A DNA stretch of 19,951 nt from Frankiales bacterium (GTDB taxonomy: Bacteria > Actinomycetota > Actinomycetes > Mycobacteriales > SCTD01): assembly GCA_004299215.1 (NCBI GenBank), contig SCTD01000432.1, positions 1 through 19,951 of the forward strand, given 5' to 3'. The translations under genes were made by a program, and so were the position numbers. Below the pieces are notes generated by a model, which saw only the letters and a list, made by a program, of their open reading frames with translations, was not told the origin of the DNA and searched no databases. Within the stretch, counting starts at the first letter, position 1; each line of letters opens with the position of its first letter. Positions 5,553-12,403 of this stretch are shown here, piece after piece.

Positions 5553-7859
5553 GTGCCGCTGCTGCCCGCGGCGGGCGAGCAGCTGGACCTGCGGCTGGTG
5601 CCCGCTGCGCTCGGCGCGTGGGTCGTCGCCTGGCAGGGGCGGCTGCTGCCGGGTGGGCTGCTGCTGGTCCTCGGCGCGCTGCTCGCCGCAGCCGCTCTCG
5701 TGCTGCTCGGGACCGGGCGCGGCGGGCGGGTGCTCGTCGCTGCCGCGGTCTGCGGCTGCACGGCGGCGTCGGCGATCACCACCGGGCTGCACACCGGCGG
5801 GCTCCGGGACGGGCCGCTGGCCGCGGCGGCCGCGCGCGAGGCCGCGGTGACGGTGGAGGCGGTGGTCACCGCCGACCCGCGGCGGGCGATGACCGCCGCG
5901 CCCGGCGGACGCGACCTGGTGGTCGTCCGCCTCCGGGTGGAGCGGCTGGACACGGCGGGCCGGTCGTACCGCCTGCGCGCTCCCGTCGTGGTGCTGAGCT
6001 CCTCGGCCGAGTGGCTGCCGCTGCTGCCGAGCCAGCGGGTGCGGGTCGACGGGAGGCTGCGGCCGGCGGAGCGCGGCGACGACGTGGCGGCGGTGCTGTC
6101 CGGGCGAGGTGACCCGGTCGTGCTCAGCGGACCGAGCCGGGTGCACCGCGCGGCCGGGCACCTGCGGACCGGGCTGCGGCGCGCGGTCGACCCGCTGCCG
6201 GCGAGGGAGCGCGGGCTGCTGCCGGGGCTGGTCGTCGGCGACACCAGCCGGCTGGATGCCGAGGTGCAGGAGGACTTCCGGACGGTGGGACTCACGCACC
6301 TGACTGCCGTCTCCGGCAGCAACGTCGCGATCGTGACCGGCGCCGTGCTGCTGCTGGCCCGTGCCCTGGGCGTACGACTGGTGCTGCGCGGCGTCCTCGC
6401 GCTCGTCGCGCTGGCGGGCTTCGTGGTGCTGGCCCGGCCGGACCCGAGCGTGCTGCGGGCCTCGGTCATGGGGGTGGTCGGCCTGCTCGCGCTGATGACC
6501 GGCACCCGACGGGCCGCGATGCCGGCGCTGGCCACCGCGGTGATCGTGCTGGTGCTCGTGAGCCCGCCGCTCGCGGCCGCGCCCGGCTTCGCGCTGTCGG
6601 TGCTCGCCACCACCGGGCTGCTGGTGCTGGCGCCGCCCTGGCGCGAGGGGCTGCGCCGGTGGATGCCGGGGTGGCTGGCCGACGCGATCGCGGTTCCTGC
6701 TGCGGCGCAGGCGATGTGCGGCCCGATCGTGGTGGCGATCAGCGCGCAGCTCGGATTGCTCGCCGTGCCGGCGAACCTGCTGGCGATCCCGGCCGTCGCG
6801 CCGGCGACCATCGCCGGTGTCGGTGCCGCGCTGCTCGCGCCGGTGTGGCTCCCGGCGGCGCAGGCGGTCGCCTGGGTCGGCTACCTGCCGACCGCGTGGC
6901 TGGTGCTGGTGTCCCGGGTGGGCTCGGCCGTGCCGGGGGCGGCCGTGCCCTGGCCGGACGGCGGCGCCGGCGCGCTGCTGCTGGCCGCCCTGACGGCGCT
7001 GGTCGTCCCTGCCCTCTCGCGTCGTCGGCTGCGGCGACTCCTGGTGGCGGCGGCGCTCGGGATCTGTCTGGCCACAGGGGGACTCGCGATCGCGCGGCCG
7101 GCGTGGCCACCGCCTGGCTGGTTCCTCGTGATGTGCGACGTGGGACAGGGGGACGCGGTCGTCCTGAACGCCGGCCGGGGCAGCGCCGTGGTCGTCGACG
7201 TCGGCCCGGACCCGGACGCGGTCGACGGCTGTCTGGACAGGATCGGCGTCTCACGGCTGCCGTTGGTGCTGCTCACCCACGACCACGCCGATCACGTCGA
7301 CGGGCTGTCCGGGGTGGCCCGCGGCCGGCGGATCGGGCTGGTGCAGGTCGGCCCGCTCGACGAGCCGGAGCCCGCCGTGCTGCTCGCGGAGCGGACCGGG
7401 GTGCCGTTGGGGCGCCCGGCGCTGGGGGAGCGGCGGCGGGTCGGCGACCTCAGCTGGGAGGTGATCGCTCCCGGCCGGGCCTTCCGGGGGACGTCCAGCG
7501 ACCCCAACAACAGCTCCCTGGTGCTCCGGCTGACGGTCGGCCCGACGACCGTGCTGCTCACCGGCGACGTGGAGCCCGAGGCGCAGCGGGATCTCCTCCG
7601 CCGCCGGAGCGACCTGCGGGCCGACGTCCTGAAGGTCCCGCACCACGGCAGTCGCCACCAGGAGGACGACTTCCTCGAGGCCGTGGGGGCCTCCGTGGTG
7701 CTCACCTCGGTCGGCGCCGGCAACACCTACGGCCACCCCGCACCGCAGACGCTCGACCGGCTCACCTCCCGCGGTGCGCGCTCCTTCCGCACCGACCTGC
7801 ACGGCGACGTCGCCCTCGCGCATCGCCACGGTCGGCTGGTCGTCGTCGCCCGGGGGTGA
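5553..7859 (+). CDS. comEC: ComEC/Rec2 DNA-uptake channel with metallo-beta-lactamase domain
   Basis: 768 residues starting at GTG immediately after the comEA stop. Three parts: an N-terminal region with hydrophobic helices and an extracellular OB-like DUF4131 domain (about 20-190); the multi-helix Competence domain (about 220-495) with the signature GLTHLTAVSGSNVAI at 246-260; and a C-terminal metallo-beta-lactamase domain (about 524-768) with DVGQGD at 529-534, the zinc motif THDHADH at 575-581, LLTGDVE at 668-674 and PHHGS at 696-700. ComEC conducts single-stranded DNA across the membrane; the lactamase-fold domain has been proposed to degrade the non-entering strand. All zinc-site residues are present, so it appears functional. 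A 48-base gap separates it from holA. Confidence 0.96.
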   Translation: MPLLPAAGEQLDLRLVPAALGAWVVAWQGRLLPGGLLLVLGALLAAAALVLLGTGRGGRVLVAAAVCGCTAASAITTGLHTGGLRDGPLAAAAAREAAVTVEAVVTADPRRAMTAAPGGRDLVVVRLRVERLDTAGRSYRLRAPVVVLSSSAEWLPLLPSQRVRVDGRLRPAERGDDVAAVLSGRGDPVVLSGPSRVHRAAGHLRTGLRRAVDPLPARERGLLPGLVVGDTSRLDAEVQEDFRTVGLTHLTAVSGSNVAIVTGAVLLLARALGVRLVLRGVLALVALAGFVVLARPDPSVLRASVMGVVGLLALMTGTRRAAMPALATAVIVLVLVSPPLAAAPGFALSVLATTGLLVLAPPWREGLRRWMPGWLADAIAVPAAAQAMCGPIVVAISAQLGLLAVPANLLAIPAVAPATIAGVGAALLAPVWLPAAQAVAWVGYLPTAWLVLVSRVGSAVPGAAVPWPDGGAGALLLAALTALVVPALSRRRLRRLLVAAALGICLATGGLAIARPAWPPPGWFLVMCDVGQGDAVVLNAGRGSAVVVDVGPDPDAVDGCLDRIGVSRLPLVLLTHDHADHVDGLSGVARGRRIGLVQVGPLDEPEPAVLLAERTGVPLGRPALGERRRVGDLSWEVIAPGRAFRGTSSDPNNSSLVLRLTVGPTTVLLTGDVEPEAQRDLLRRRSDLRADVLKVPHHGSRHQEDDFLEAVGASVVLTSVGAGNTYGHPAPQTLDRLTSRGARSFRTDLHGDVALAHRHGRLVVVARG

Positions 7860-7896
7860 TCTCGCCGGGCGGCGGCTCCCGGGCCGGCTCTCGTGG

Positions 7897-7902
7897 GACG
7901 AT
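7897..7902 (+). promoter_or_regulatory. Predicted -10 (GACGAT) for holA
   Basis: GACGAT is followed by five bases and GTG at 7908. The block from the hexamer through the start codon is nearly identical to that at lepA (13245-13261). No Shine-Dalgarno is present, so a leaderless start at 7908 is favoured over the in-frame GTG at 7893. Confidence 0.45.
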
Positions 7903-7907
7903 GGGGC

Positions 7908-8876
7908 GTGCCCGCAGACGTCCTCGTACCGCTGACGCTCGTGGTCGGCGAGGAGGAGCTGCTCGTCGGCCGCGCGGTCACGGAGGTCGTGCGCGCGGCG
8001 CGGGCCGCGGACGCCGAGGCGGACGTGCACGACGTCGTCGCCACCGACCTCGAGCGCGGCGACCTGGACGACCTGCTCAGCCCGTCGCTGTTCGGGGAGC
8101 GGCGGGTGCTGGTGGTGCGCGGGGCTCAGGACCTCGGCAAGGAGATGGCCGCCGAGCTGCAGGCCTGCCTGACGCCGCCGCCGGACGACTGCCACGTCGT
8201 GGTCGTGCATGCCGGAGGGGCCAAGGGCAAGGCGCTGCTCACCGCGCTGGCCGCCCTCAGGCCGCGCCGGGTCGAGTGCCCCAAGGTGACGAAGTTCGGC
8301 GAGCGACGCGACTTCGTACGACGAGAGCTGAAGGCCGACGGCCGCGTCGTCGACGAGGAGGCCGTGGCGGCGCTGCTCGAGGCGGTCGGCAACGACCTGC
8401 GCGAGCTGTCCTCGGCAGCCGGCCAGCTGCTGGCCGACACCGCCGGACCGATCACGGCGGAGACCGTGGCGCGCTACCACCGGGGGCGGGCCGAGTCGTC
8501 AGGCTTCACCGTCGCGGACCGGGCCGTCGACGGCGACCTGGCCGGAGCCCTCGAGCTCGCGCGGTGGGGGCAGAGCACCGGGCTCGCGCCGGTCCTGGTG
8601 ACCAGCGCGCTGGCCAGCACGCTGCGGTCGATGGCGCTGGTCGCCTCGGCCGGGCGGGCGCCCGCGCACCAGATCGCCGGGCAGCTCGGCATGCCGCCGT
8701 GGAAGGTCGAGAAGACCCAGCGGCAGGCGCGGGGCTGGCGCCCGGAGGGGCTGTCGGCCGCGCTGGCAGCCGTGGCCGTGGCCGACGGCGACGTCAAGGG
8801 CGGGGCGGTCGACTCGGACTACGCCGTGGAACGCCTGCTGCTGCGCGTCGTCCAGGCCCGGGGGGCCGGCCGGTGA
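7908..8876 (+). CDS. holA: DNA polymerase III subunit delta (clamp-loader wrench)
   Basis: 322 residues from GTG 7908. Delta opens the beta sliding clamp within the clamp-loader complex at the replication fork. Family features: LVVGEEELLVGRAV at 11-24 opening the degenerate AAA-like domain; LFGERRVLVVRGA at 61-73; the conserved VGNDLRELSSAAGQLL at 160-175; and the C-terminal collar stretch ADGDVKGGAVDSDYAVERLLLRVV at about 292-315. As usual for delta, there is no Walker A motif. An alternative GTG at 7893 would add five residues, but it overlaps the predicted -10. It lies downstream of comEC in the common actinobacterial order and overlaps the next gene by four bases (GTGA). Confidence 0.93.
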   Translation: MPADVLVPLTLVVGEEELLVGRAVTEVVRAARAADAEADVHDVVATDLERGDLDDLLSPSLFGERRVLVVRGAQDLGKEMAAELQACLTPPPDDCHVVVVHAGGAKGKALLTALAALRPRRVECPKVTKFGERRDFVRRELKADGRVVDEEAVAALLEAVGNDLRELSSAAGQLLADTAGPITAETVARYHRGRAESSGFTVADRAVDGDLAGALELARWGQSTGLAPVLVTSALASTLRSMALVASAGRAPAHQIAGQLGMPPWKVEKTQRQARGWRPEGLSAALAAVAVADGDVKGGAVDSDYAVERLLLRVVQARGAGR

Positions 8877-9163
8877 GCGAGTCGGTCGAGGGTGTCGTGA
8901 CCCCCGGGCCCGCGTCGGTTCCCGTGGTGTCCGCGGCCGAGGGCAGGAAGGCGAAGAAGCCGCTCTACCCCCGGCTGCTGCGGCTGCAGCACGTGCACCC
9001 GAACGCCTGGCAGCGGGCGGCGCTCGGCGAGGGCGCGATCGGCGTGGGCGTGCTGCTGTCGATGGCCGACCTGGCCACCGCCTGGACCATCGTCGCGCTC
9101 CCGGTGGCCGTCGCCGCCATCGTCAAGGCCCACGACCTGCTGCAGGGCCTGCTCGACCGCTGA
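8873..9163 (+). CDS. Small membrane protein of unknown function, coupled to holA
   Basis: 96 residues from a GTG that overlaps the holA stop by four bases. Residues 1-25 are polar and flexible; 26-50 are basic and aromatic (KAKKPLYPRLLRLQHVHPN, then AWQR); two hydrophobic segments follow at about 53-66 and 70-87, ending in KAHDLLQGLLDR. The layout suggests a two-helix hairpin with a basic cytoplasmic N-terminus. I do not recognise a named family. Third-position GC and codon choice match holA, the tight GTGA overlap argues for a real coupled gene, and the hydrophobic pattern is unlikely to be a shadow frame. A role in replication is not implied by position alone. Confidence 0.75.
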   Translation: MSESVEGVVTPGPASVPVVSAAEGRKAKKPLYPRLLRLQHVHPNAWQRAALGEGAIGVGVLLSMADLATAWTIVALPVAVAAIVKAHDLLQGLLDR

Positions 9164-9415
9164 CGCACCCCTCGCAACCCGCACGTTCACCGGCCAGCTC
9201 AAGGGGAGCGTGGCCTCCTGAGGGGTCATCCGGGCCGGGGCAGCCCGAGGTGGACGGCGGAAGTCCGGACGTCGCCCTGGGAGGACTGACGTGCACATCG
9301 GGACGTGGCCCGACCGGCTGAGCGGAGGGCGGCAGCTGCCACGACCGACCCGGCTCGAGGTGCACGTGCTTCCTCCCGCGAGTCCCACGAGCCCACGCGC
9401 CCCCGGACATGACAA
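9164..9415. other. Intergenic region between convergent genes, no confident gene
   Basis: A gap of about 250 bases between the small membrane protein and the rpsT terminator. It holds an imperfect hairpin (9198-9222, CTCA..TGAG ends with GGGG/CCTC inside) that could end the holA transcript, a GTCCGGAC palindrome at 9263-9270, and a near-repeat GGACGTCGCCC / GGACGTGGCCC. A GTG at 9291 has a good Shine-Dalgarno (GGAGG, 9280-9284, six-base spacer), but its frame runs through the rpsT terminator and antisense into rpsT. Confidence 0.4.
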
Positions 9416-9445
9416 CGGCGCGAGCCCCCGGAGGGACCCGCGCCG
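9416..9445 (-). terminator. Rho-independent-type terminator of rpsT
   Basis: On the minus strand, CGGCGCG and CGCGCCG form a perfect 7-bp stem, continued inward by GTCCC/GGGGGC pairing around a TCC loop, then a short T-rich TTGT. It begins about 12 bases after the rpsT stop. The U-tract is weak, as is usual in actinobacteria. Confidence 0.7.
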
Positions 9446-9456
9446 CAGAGGACGGG

Positions 9457-9732
9457 CTAGGAGCTGGTGCTGCTCAGCTGCGCGACCTTCTTGGCCATCG
9501 CGGACTTGCGGTTGGCGGCCTGGTTGGCGTGGATGACGCCCTTGCTGGCGGCCTTGTCGAGCGCCTTGCTGGCGTCGCGCATCAGCGTCGTGGCGGCGGC
9601 CACGTCACCGGCGTCGGCGGCCTCGCGGTACTTGCGGATGGCGGTCTTGAGGGACGACTTGACCGACTTGTTGCGCAGGCGCGCCTTCTCGTTGGTCTTG
9701 ATGCGCTTGATCTGCGACTTGATGTTCGCCAC
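9457..9732 (-). CDS. rpsT: 30S ribosomal protein S20
   Basis: 91 residues from a GTG at 9732, matching the usual 86-90 for S20. The sequence is the typical Lys/Arg/Ala-rich three-helix protein: MANIKSQIKRIKTNEKARLR, SSLKTAIRKY, KALDKAASKGVIHANQAANR, then KSAMAKKVAQL. S20 binds 16S rRNA early in 30S assembly. A GAGG about 10 bases before the GTG is a plausible ribosome site, and the predicted promoter leaves a leader of about 70 bases, so unlike most genes here it appears leadered. It is transcribed against its neighbours on its own short unit. Confidence 0.97.
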   Translation of the reverse strand: MANIKSQIKRIKTNEKARLRNKSVKSSLKTAIRKYREAADAGDVAAATTLMRDASKALDKAASKGVIHANQAANRKSAMAKKVAQLSSTSS

Positions 9733-9812
9733 GCTGCGTCGTCCTCAGTTCTGAGCCAGATGGGGGTGGAGCGGCCGGTTCGCAGGCATGCGGCGGCGCG
9801 CGTTCGGCGACA

Positions 9813-9818
9813 ACGATA
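9813..9818 (-). promoter_or_regulatory. Predicted -10 (TATCGT) of rpsT
   Basis: Minus-strand TGC-TATCGT is the best TAnnnT hexamer upstream of rpsT and places the start site about 75 bases before the GTG. No good -35 is visible at 16-18 bases. Confidence 0.45.
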
Positions 9819-9823
9819 GCAGT

Positions 9824-9840
9824 CGGGGCGCTCGCCCCCG
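9824..9840. repeat. GC-rich hairpin in the rpsT / ATP-grasp divergent region
   Basis: CGGGG (9824-9828) and CCCCG (9836-9840) flank a short palindromic centre. It lies just upstream of the rpsT -10 (minus) and of the weak ATP-grasp -10 (plus), so it could be an operator for either. Unproven. Confidence 0.25.
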
Positions 9841-9846
9841 AGGTGA

Positions 9847-9852
9847 CAAGAT
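9847..9852 (+). promoter_or_regulatory. Weak candidate -10 (CAAGAT) for the ATP-grasp operon
   Basis: CAAGAT is the best plus-strand hexamer in the rpsT/ATP-grasp gap. It would start transcription near 9859, leaving a leader of about 47 bases with the GGAGGGG site. No -35 match is seen. Confidence 0.25.
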
Positions 9853-9879
9853 CGCGGTTTGCCGCGCACCGCGGGCGGG

Positions 9880-9913
9880 GGAGGGGACCGGCATGGGGCG
9901 AGCGCGTGGCTGA
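9880..9913 (+). promoter_or_regulatory. Shine-Dalgarno plus 6-codon leader ORF overlapping the ATP-grasp start
   Basis: GGAGGGG (9880-9886) stands six bases before an ATG at 9893. That ATG opens only MGRARG and stops at 9911-9913, overlapping the likely GTG start of the ATP-grasp gene at 9906 in another frame. Either the site serves the GTG poorly (19-base spacer), or the mini-ORF couples translation by termination and restart. Confidence 0.35.
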
Positions 9914-11471
9914 CCTGTTCGAGGGCTACCCCGTCGGCGTGGCCTGGGACGAGGTCCTGGACGCCGACGGCCGGCCCCGGGAGCACAGCGCCCCGCTGGT
10001 CGACGCGCTGCGCGAGCTCTCGCCCGAGGACCTGGACGTACGAGCGGCAGCCCTGGCCAGCGCGTTCCGGGACCAGGGCATCACCTTCAGCCTGTCCGGT
10101 GAGGAGCGGCCGTTCCCGCTGGACGTCGTGCCGCGGGTGGTCGACGCCGACGAGTGGGACCTGGTCGAGCGGGGCGTCTCGCAGCGGGTGCGGGCGCTCG
10201 AGGCGTTCCTGGCCGACATGGCCGGGGAGCAGGCGGTGCTCGGCGACCGGGTCGTCCCGCGCCGGGTCGTGGTGAGCAGCAGCGCCCACGCCCCGGCGGC
10301 GCACGGCATCGTCCCGCCGAACGGCGTGCGCGTGCACGTCTCCGGCATCGACCTGATCCGCGACGAGCAGGGCCGCTTCTGCGTGCTCGAGGACAACCTG
10401 CGCACCCCCTCGGGGGTGAGCTACGTCATCGAGAACCGCCGGGCGATGACCCGCGTCTTCCCCGAGCTGCTCGCCACCCACCGGGTCCGCCCGGTCGCCG
10501 ACTACCCCGCCATGCTGCTCGCCGCGCTCCGGGCCGCGGCGCCCGAGGGGGTGCTCGACCCGACCGTGGTCGTGCTGACGCCGGGCGTCTTCAACAGCGC
10601 GTACTTCGAGCACTCCCTGCTCGCCCGGCTCATGGGGGTCGAGCTGGTCGAGGGGCGCGACCTGGTGTGCCGCGACGGCGAGGTGTGGATGCGCACCACC
10701 GGCGGCGAGCAGCGGGTGGACGTCGTCTACCGGCGCATCGACGACGACTTCCTCGACCCGCTGCACTTCCGGCCGGACAGCCTGGTCGGCTGCCCCGGCC
10801 TGCTCAACGCCGCCCGCGGGGGCCGGGTCACGCTCGCCAACGCCGTCGGCAACGGCGTCGCCGACGACAAGCTCGTCTACACCTACGTCCCCGAGCTGGT
10901 GCGCTACTACCTGGGCGAGGAACCGCTGCTCCCCAACGTCGACACCTACCGGTGCGAGGACCCCGACCAGCTCCCCGAGGTCCTGGACCGCCTCGACCAG
11001 CTCGTCCTCAAGCCGGTCGACGGCTCGGGCGGCAAGGGGCTGGTGATCGGCCCGCAGGCCTCCGACGAGGAGCTCGCCACGCTCCGCGCCCAGCTCGAGG
11101 CCGACCCGCGCGGCTGGATCGCCCAGCGCGTCATCCAGCTGTCCACCAGCCCCACGAAGACGCCGGACGGGATCGCGCCGCGGCACGTCGACCTGCGCCC
11201 GTTCGCCGTCAACGACGGGGACAGGGTGTGGGTCCTGCCCGGCGGGCTCACCCGGGTCGCCCTGCCCGAGGGCTCGCTGGTCGTCAACTCCAGCCAGGGC
11301 GGGGGCAGCAAGGACACCTGGGTGCTGGCCCGCGACGAGGTGGTCGCCGAGGGCGAGACGACCCACGACGACCTGCTGCCCGCCGCACCCGAGGGGCGGC
11401 TGCTGGACATGGGCAACGCCGTGCTCGCCGACCAGCAGCAACAGCAGCAGCAGGGGAGGGTCACGTGCTGA
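9906..11471 (+). CDS. Circularly permuted type-2 ATP-grasp protein (DUF404/DUF407)
   Basis: 521 residues from GTG 9906 (MADLFEGYPVGVAWDEV, the family's opening). Visible landmarks: FCVLEDNLRTPSGVSYVIENR at about 158-178, GVFNSAYFEHSLLARLMG at about 227-244, VYRRIDDDFLDP, NAVGNGVADDK at 312-322, VLKPVDGSGGKGLVIG at 367-382 (nucleotide-binding glycine loop), HVDLRPF at 427-433, GGLTRVA, and NSSQGGGSKDTW at 461-472. ATP-grasp enzymes join carboxylates to amines through acyl phosphates; this branch is a predicted peptide or amide ligase with unknown substrate. It overlaps the alpha-E gene by seven bases. Odd: the C-terminus carries seven glutamines (510-516) encoded by a CAG-rich run. An upstream in-frame GTG at 9843 would add 21 Arg-rich residues and is less likely. 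Confidence 0.93.
   Translation: MADLFEGYPVGVAWDEVLDADGRPREHSAPLVDALRELSPEDLDVRAAALASAFRDQGITFSLSGEERPFPLDVVPRVVDADEWDLVERGVSQRVRALEAFLADMAGEQAVLGDRVVPRRVVVSSSAHAPAAHGIVPPNGVRVHVSGIDLIRDEQGRFCVLEDNLRTPSGVSYVIENRRAMTRVFPELLATHRVRPVADYPAMLLAALRAAAPEGVLDPTVVVLTPGVFNSAYFEHSLLARLMGVELVEGRDLVCRDGEVWMRTTGGEQRVDVVYRRIDDDFLDPLHFRPDSLVGCPGLLNAARGGRVTLANAVGNGVADDKLVYTYVPELVRYYLGEEPLLPNVDTYRCEDPDQLPEVLDRLDQLVLKPVDGSGGKGLVIGPQASDEELATLRAQLEADPRGWIAQRVIQLSTSPTKTPDGIAPRHVDLRPFAVNDGDRVWVLPGGLTRVALPEGSLVVNSSQGGGSKDTWVLARDEVVAEGETTHDDLLPAAPEGRLLDMGNAVLADQQQQQQQGRVTC
11453..11459 (+). promoter_or_regulatory. Shine-Dalgarno (GGGGAGG) of the alpha-E gene inside the ATP-grasp gene
   Basis: GGGGAGG stands five bases before the GTG at 11465 and forms part of the last ATP-grasp codons just after the CAG run. 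It supports translational coupling and decides the alpha-E start. Confidence 0.75.
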
Positions 11472-12403
11472 GCCGGGTCGCCGAGTCCCTCTACTGGCTG
11501 GGCCGCTACGTCGAGCGCGCCGAGGACACCGCCCGCCTGCTCGACGTGCACGTGCACACGCTGCTCGAGGACCCGTGGGTCGACGAGCACCGCGCCTGCT
11601 GCGACCTGCTCGGGGTCATGGGCGTGCCCGTGCCGGAGGGGCCGGTGGACGCCCGTCGTACCGTCCAGCTGCTCGGCTTCGCGCCCGGCAGCACCAGCAG
11701 CATCGTCGGCGCGATCGGCGGCGCCCGCGAGAACGCCCGCGGCATCCGCGAGGCCATCTCCAGCGAGCTGTGGGAGAGCCTCAACGTCACCTACCACTCG
11801 CTGCGGGTGCAGGAGGCGGACGCGGCGAGGCGCGGTCCGTTCGGCTTCTTCCGCTACGTACGCGAGCGCAGCGCGGTGATCGCCGGCACCATCGACGGGA
11901 CCATGCCGAGGGACGACGGCTGGCGGTTCCTCGTCCTCGGCCGGTCGATCGAGCGGATCGACATGACGGCCCGGCTGCTGTGGGCGCGCGCGGGCTCCCG
12001 GGCGGCCGGCGCCGGCTGGACCGCGCTGCTGAAGTCGTGCAGCGCGCACGAGGCCTACCTGCGGACCTACCGCGCCGCCGTCGAGCCCGAGCGGGTCGTG
12101 GAGTTCCTGGTGCTGGACCGGCTCTTCCCGCGCTCGATCTACGCCTCGATGCTGGTCGCCGAGCAGTGCCTGGCCGAGCTCGACCCGACCGCCGGGCGTA
12201 CGGGCGTCGACAACGCCGCGCGCCGGCTGGTCGGGCGGGCGCGCACCGACCTCGAGTTCCGGCTGGCCGACGAGCTGCTGGCCGACCTGCCCGCGCTGCT
12301 CGACCGCACCCAGACCACCTGCTCCACGGTCGGCGACGCCGTCAGCCGGCGCTTCTTCCACCGCGAGGCCACCCTCGCCTGGGCCTCGGGGTCGAGCACA
12401 TGA
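11465..12403 (+). CDS. Alpha-E domain protein (DUF403)
   Basis: 312 residues. It opens with the family signature MLSRVAESLYWLGRYVERAEDTARLLDV, followed by helix after helix: GARENARGIREAISSELWE at about 87-105, FLVLGRSIERIDMTARLL at about 158-175, and the C-terminal VDNAARRLVGRA. The alpha-E fold is all-helical and has no known enzyme activity of its own. It is nearly always found with the circularly permuted ATP-grasp enzyme and a transglutaminase-fold protein, and is thought to be a partner or scaffold in that predicted peptide-modification system. It overlaps both neighbours (seven bases upstream, four downstream, ATGA), so the three proteins are probably made in fixed ratio. Confidence 0.93.
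   Translation: MLSRVAESLYWLGRYVERAEDTARLLDVHVHTLLEDPWVDEHRACCDLLGVMGVPVPEGPVDARRTVQLLGFAPGSTSSIVGAIGGARENARGIREAISSELWESLNVTYHSLRVQEADAARRGPFGFFRYVRERSAVIAGTIDGTMPRDDGWRFLVLGRSIERIDMTARLLWARAGSRAAGAGWTALLKSCSAHEAYLRTYRAAVEPERVVEFLVLDRLFPRSIYASMLVAEQCLAELDPTAGRTGVDNAARRLVGRARTDLEFRLADELLADLPALLDRTQTTCSTVGDAVSRRFFHREATLAWASGSST

Noticed and set aside
6659..9163. An 834-codon plus-strand frame across comEC and holA
   Set aside because: Low-complexity shadow of comEC and holA in another frame. Only its last 96 codons (from GTG 8873) look like a real protein and are annotated separately.
9291..9536. Possible small gene starting at GTG 9291 with a good Shine-Dalgarno
   Set aside because: The frame runs through the rpsT terminator and antisense into rpsT; the protein is Pro/Arg/Ser-rich without features. 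Kept only as part of the intergenic observation.
9843..9905. GTG 9843 as start of the ATP-grasp protein
   Set aside because: It would add 21 Arg/Gly-rich residues before the family's usual opening, has no ribosome site and no hexamer at the leaderless distance. Not fully excluded.
11434..11453. CAG-rich run as a CRISPR-like or mobile-element repeat
   Set aside because: A single in-frame glutamine codon run of seven units within a coding sequence, with no spacers and no further copies.
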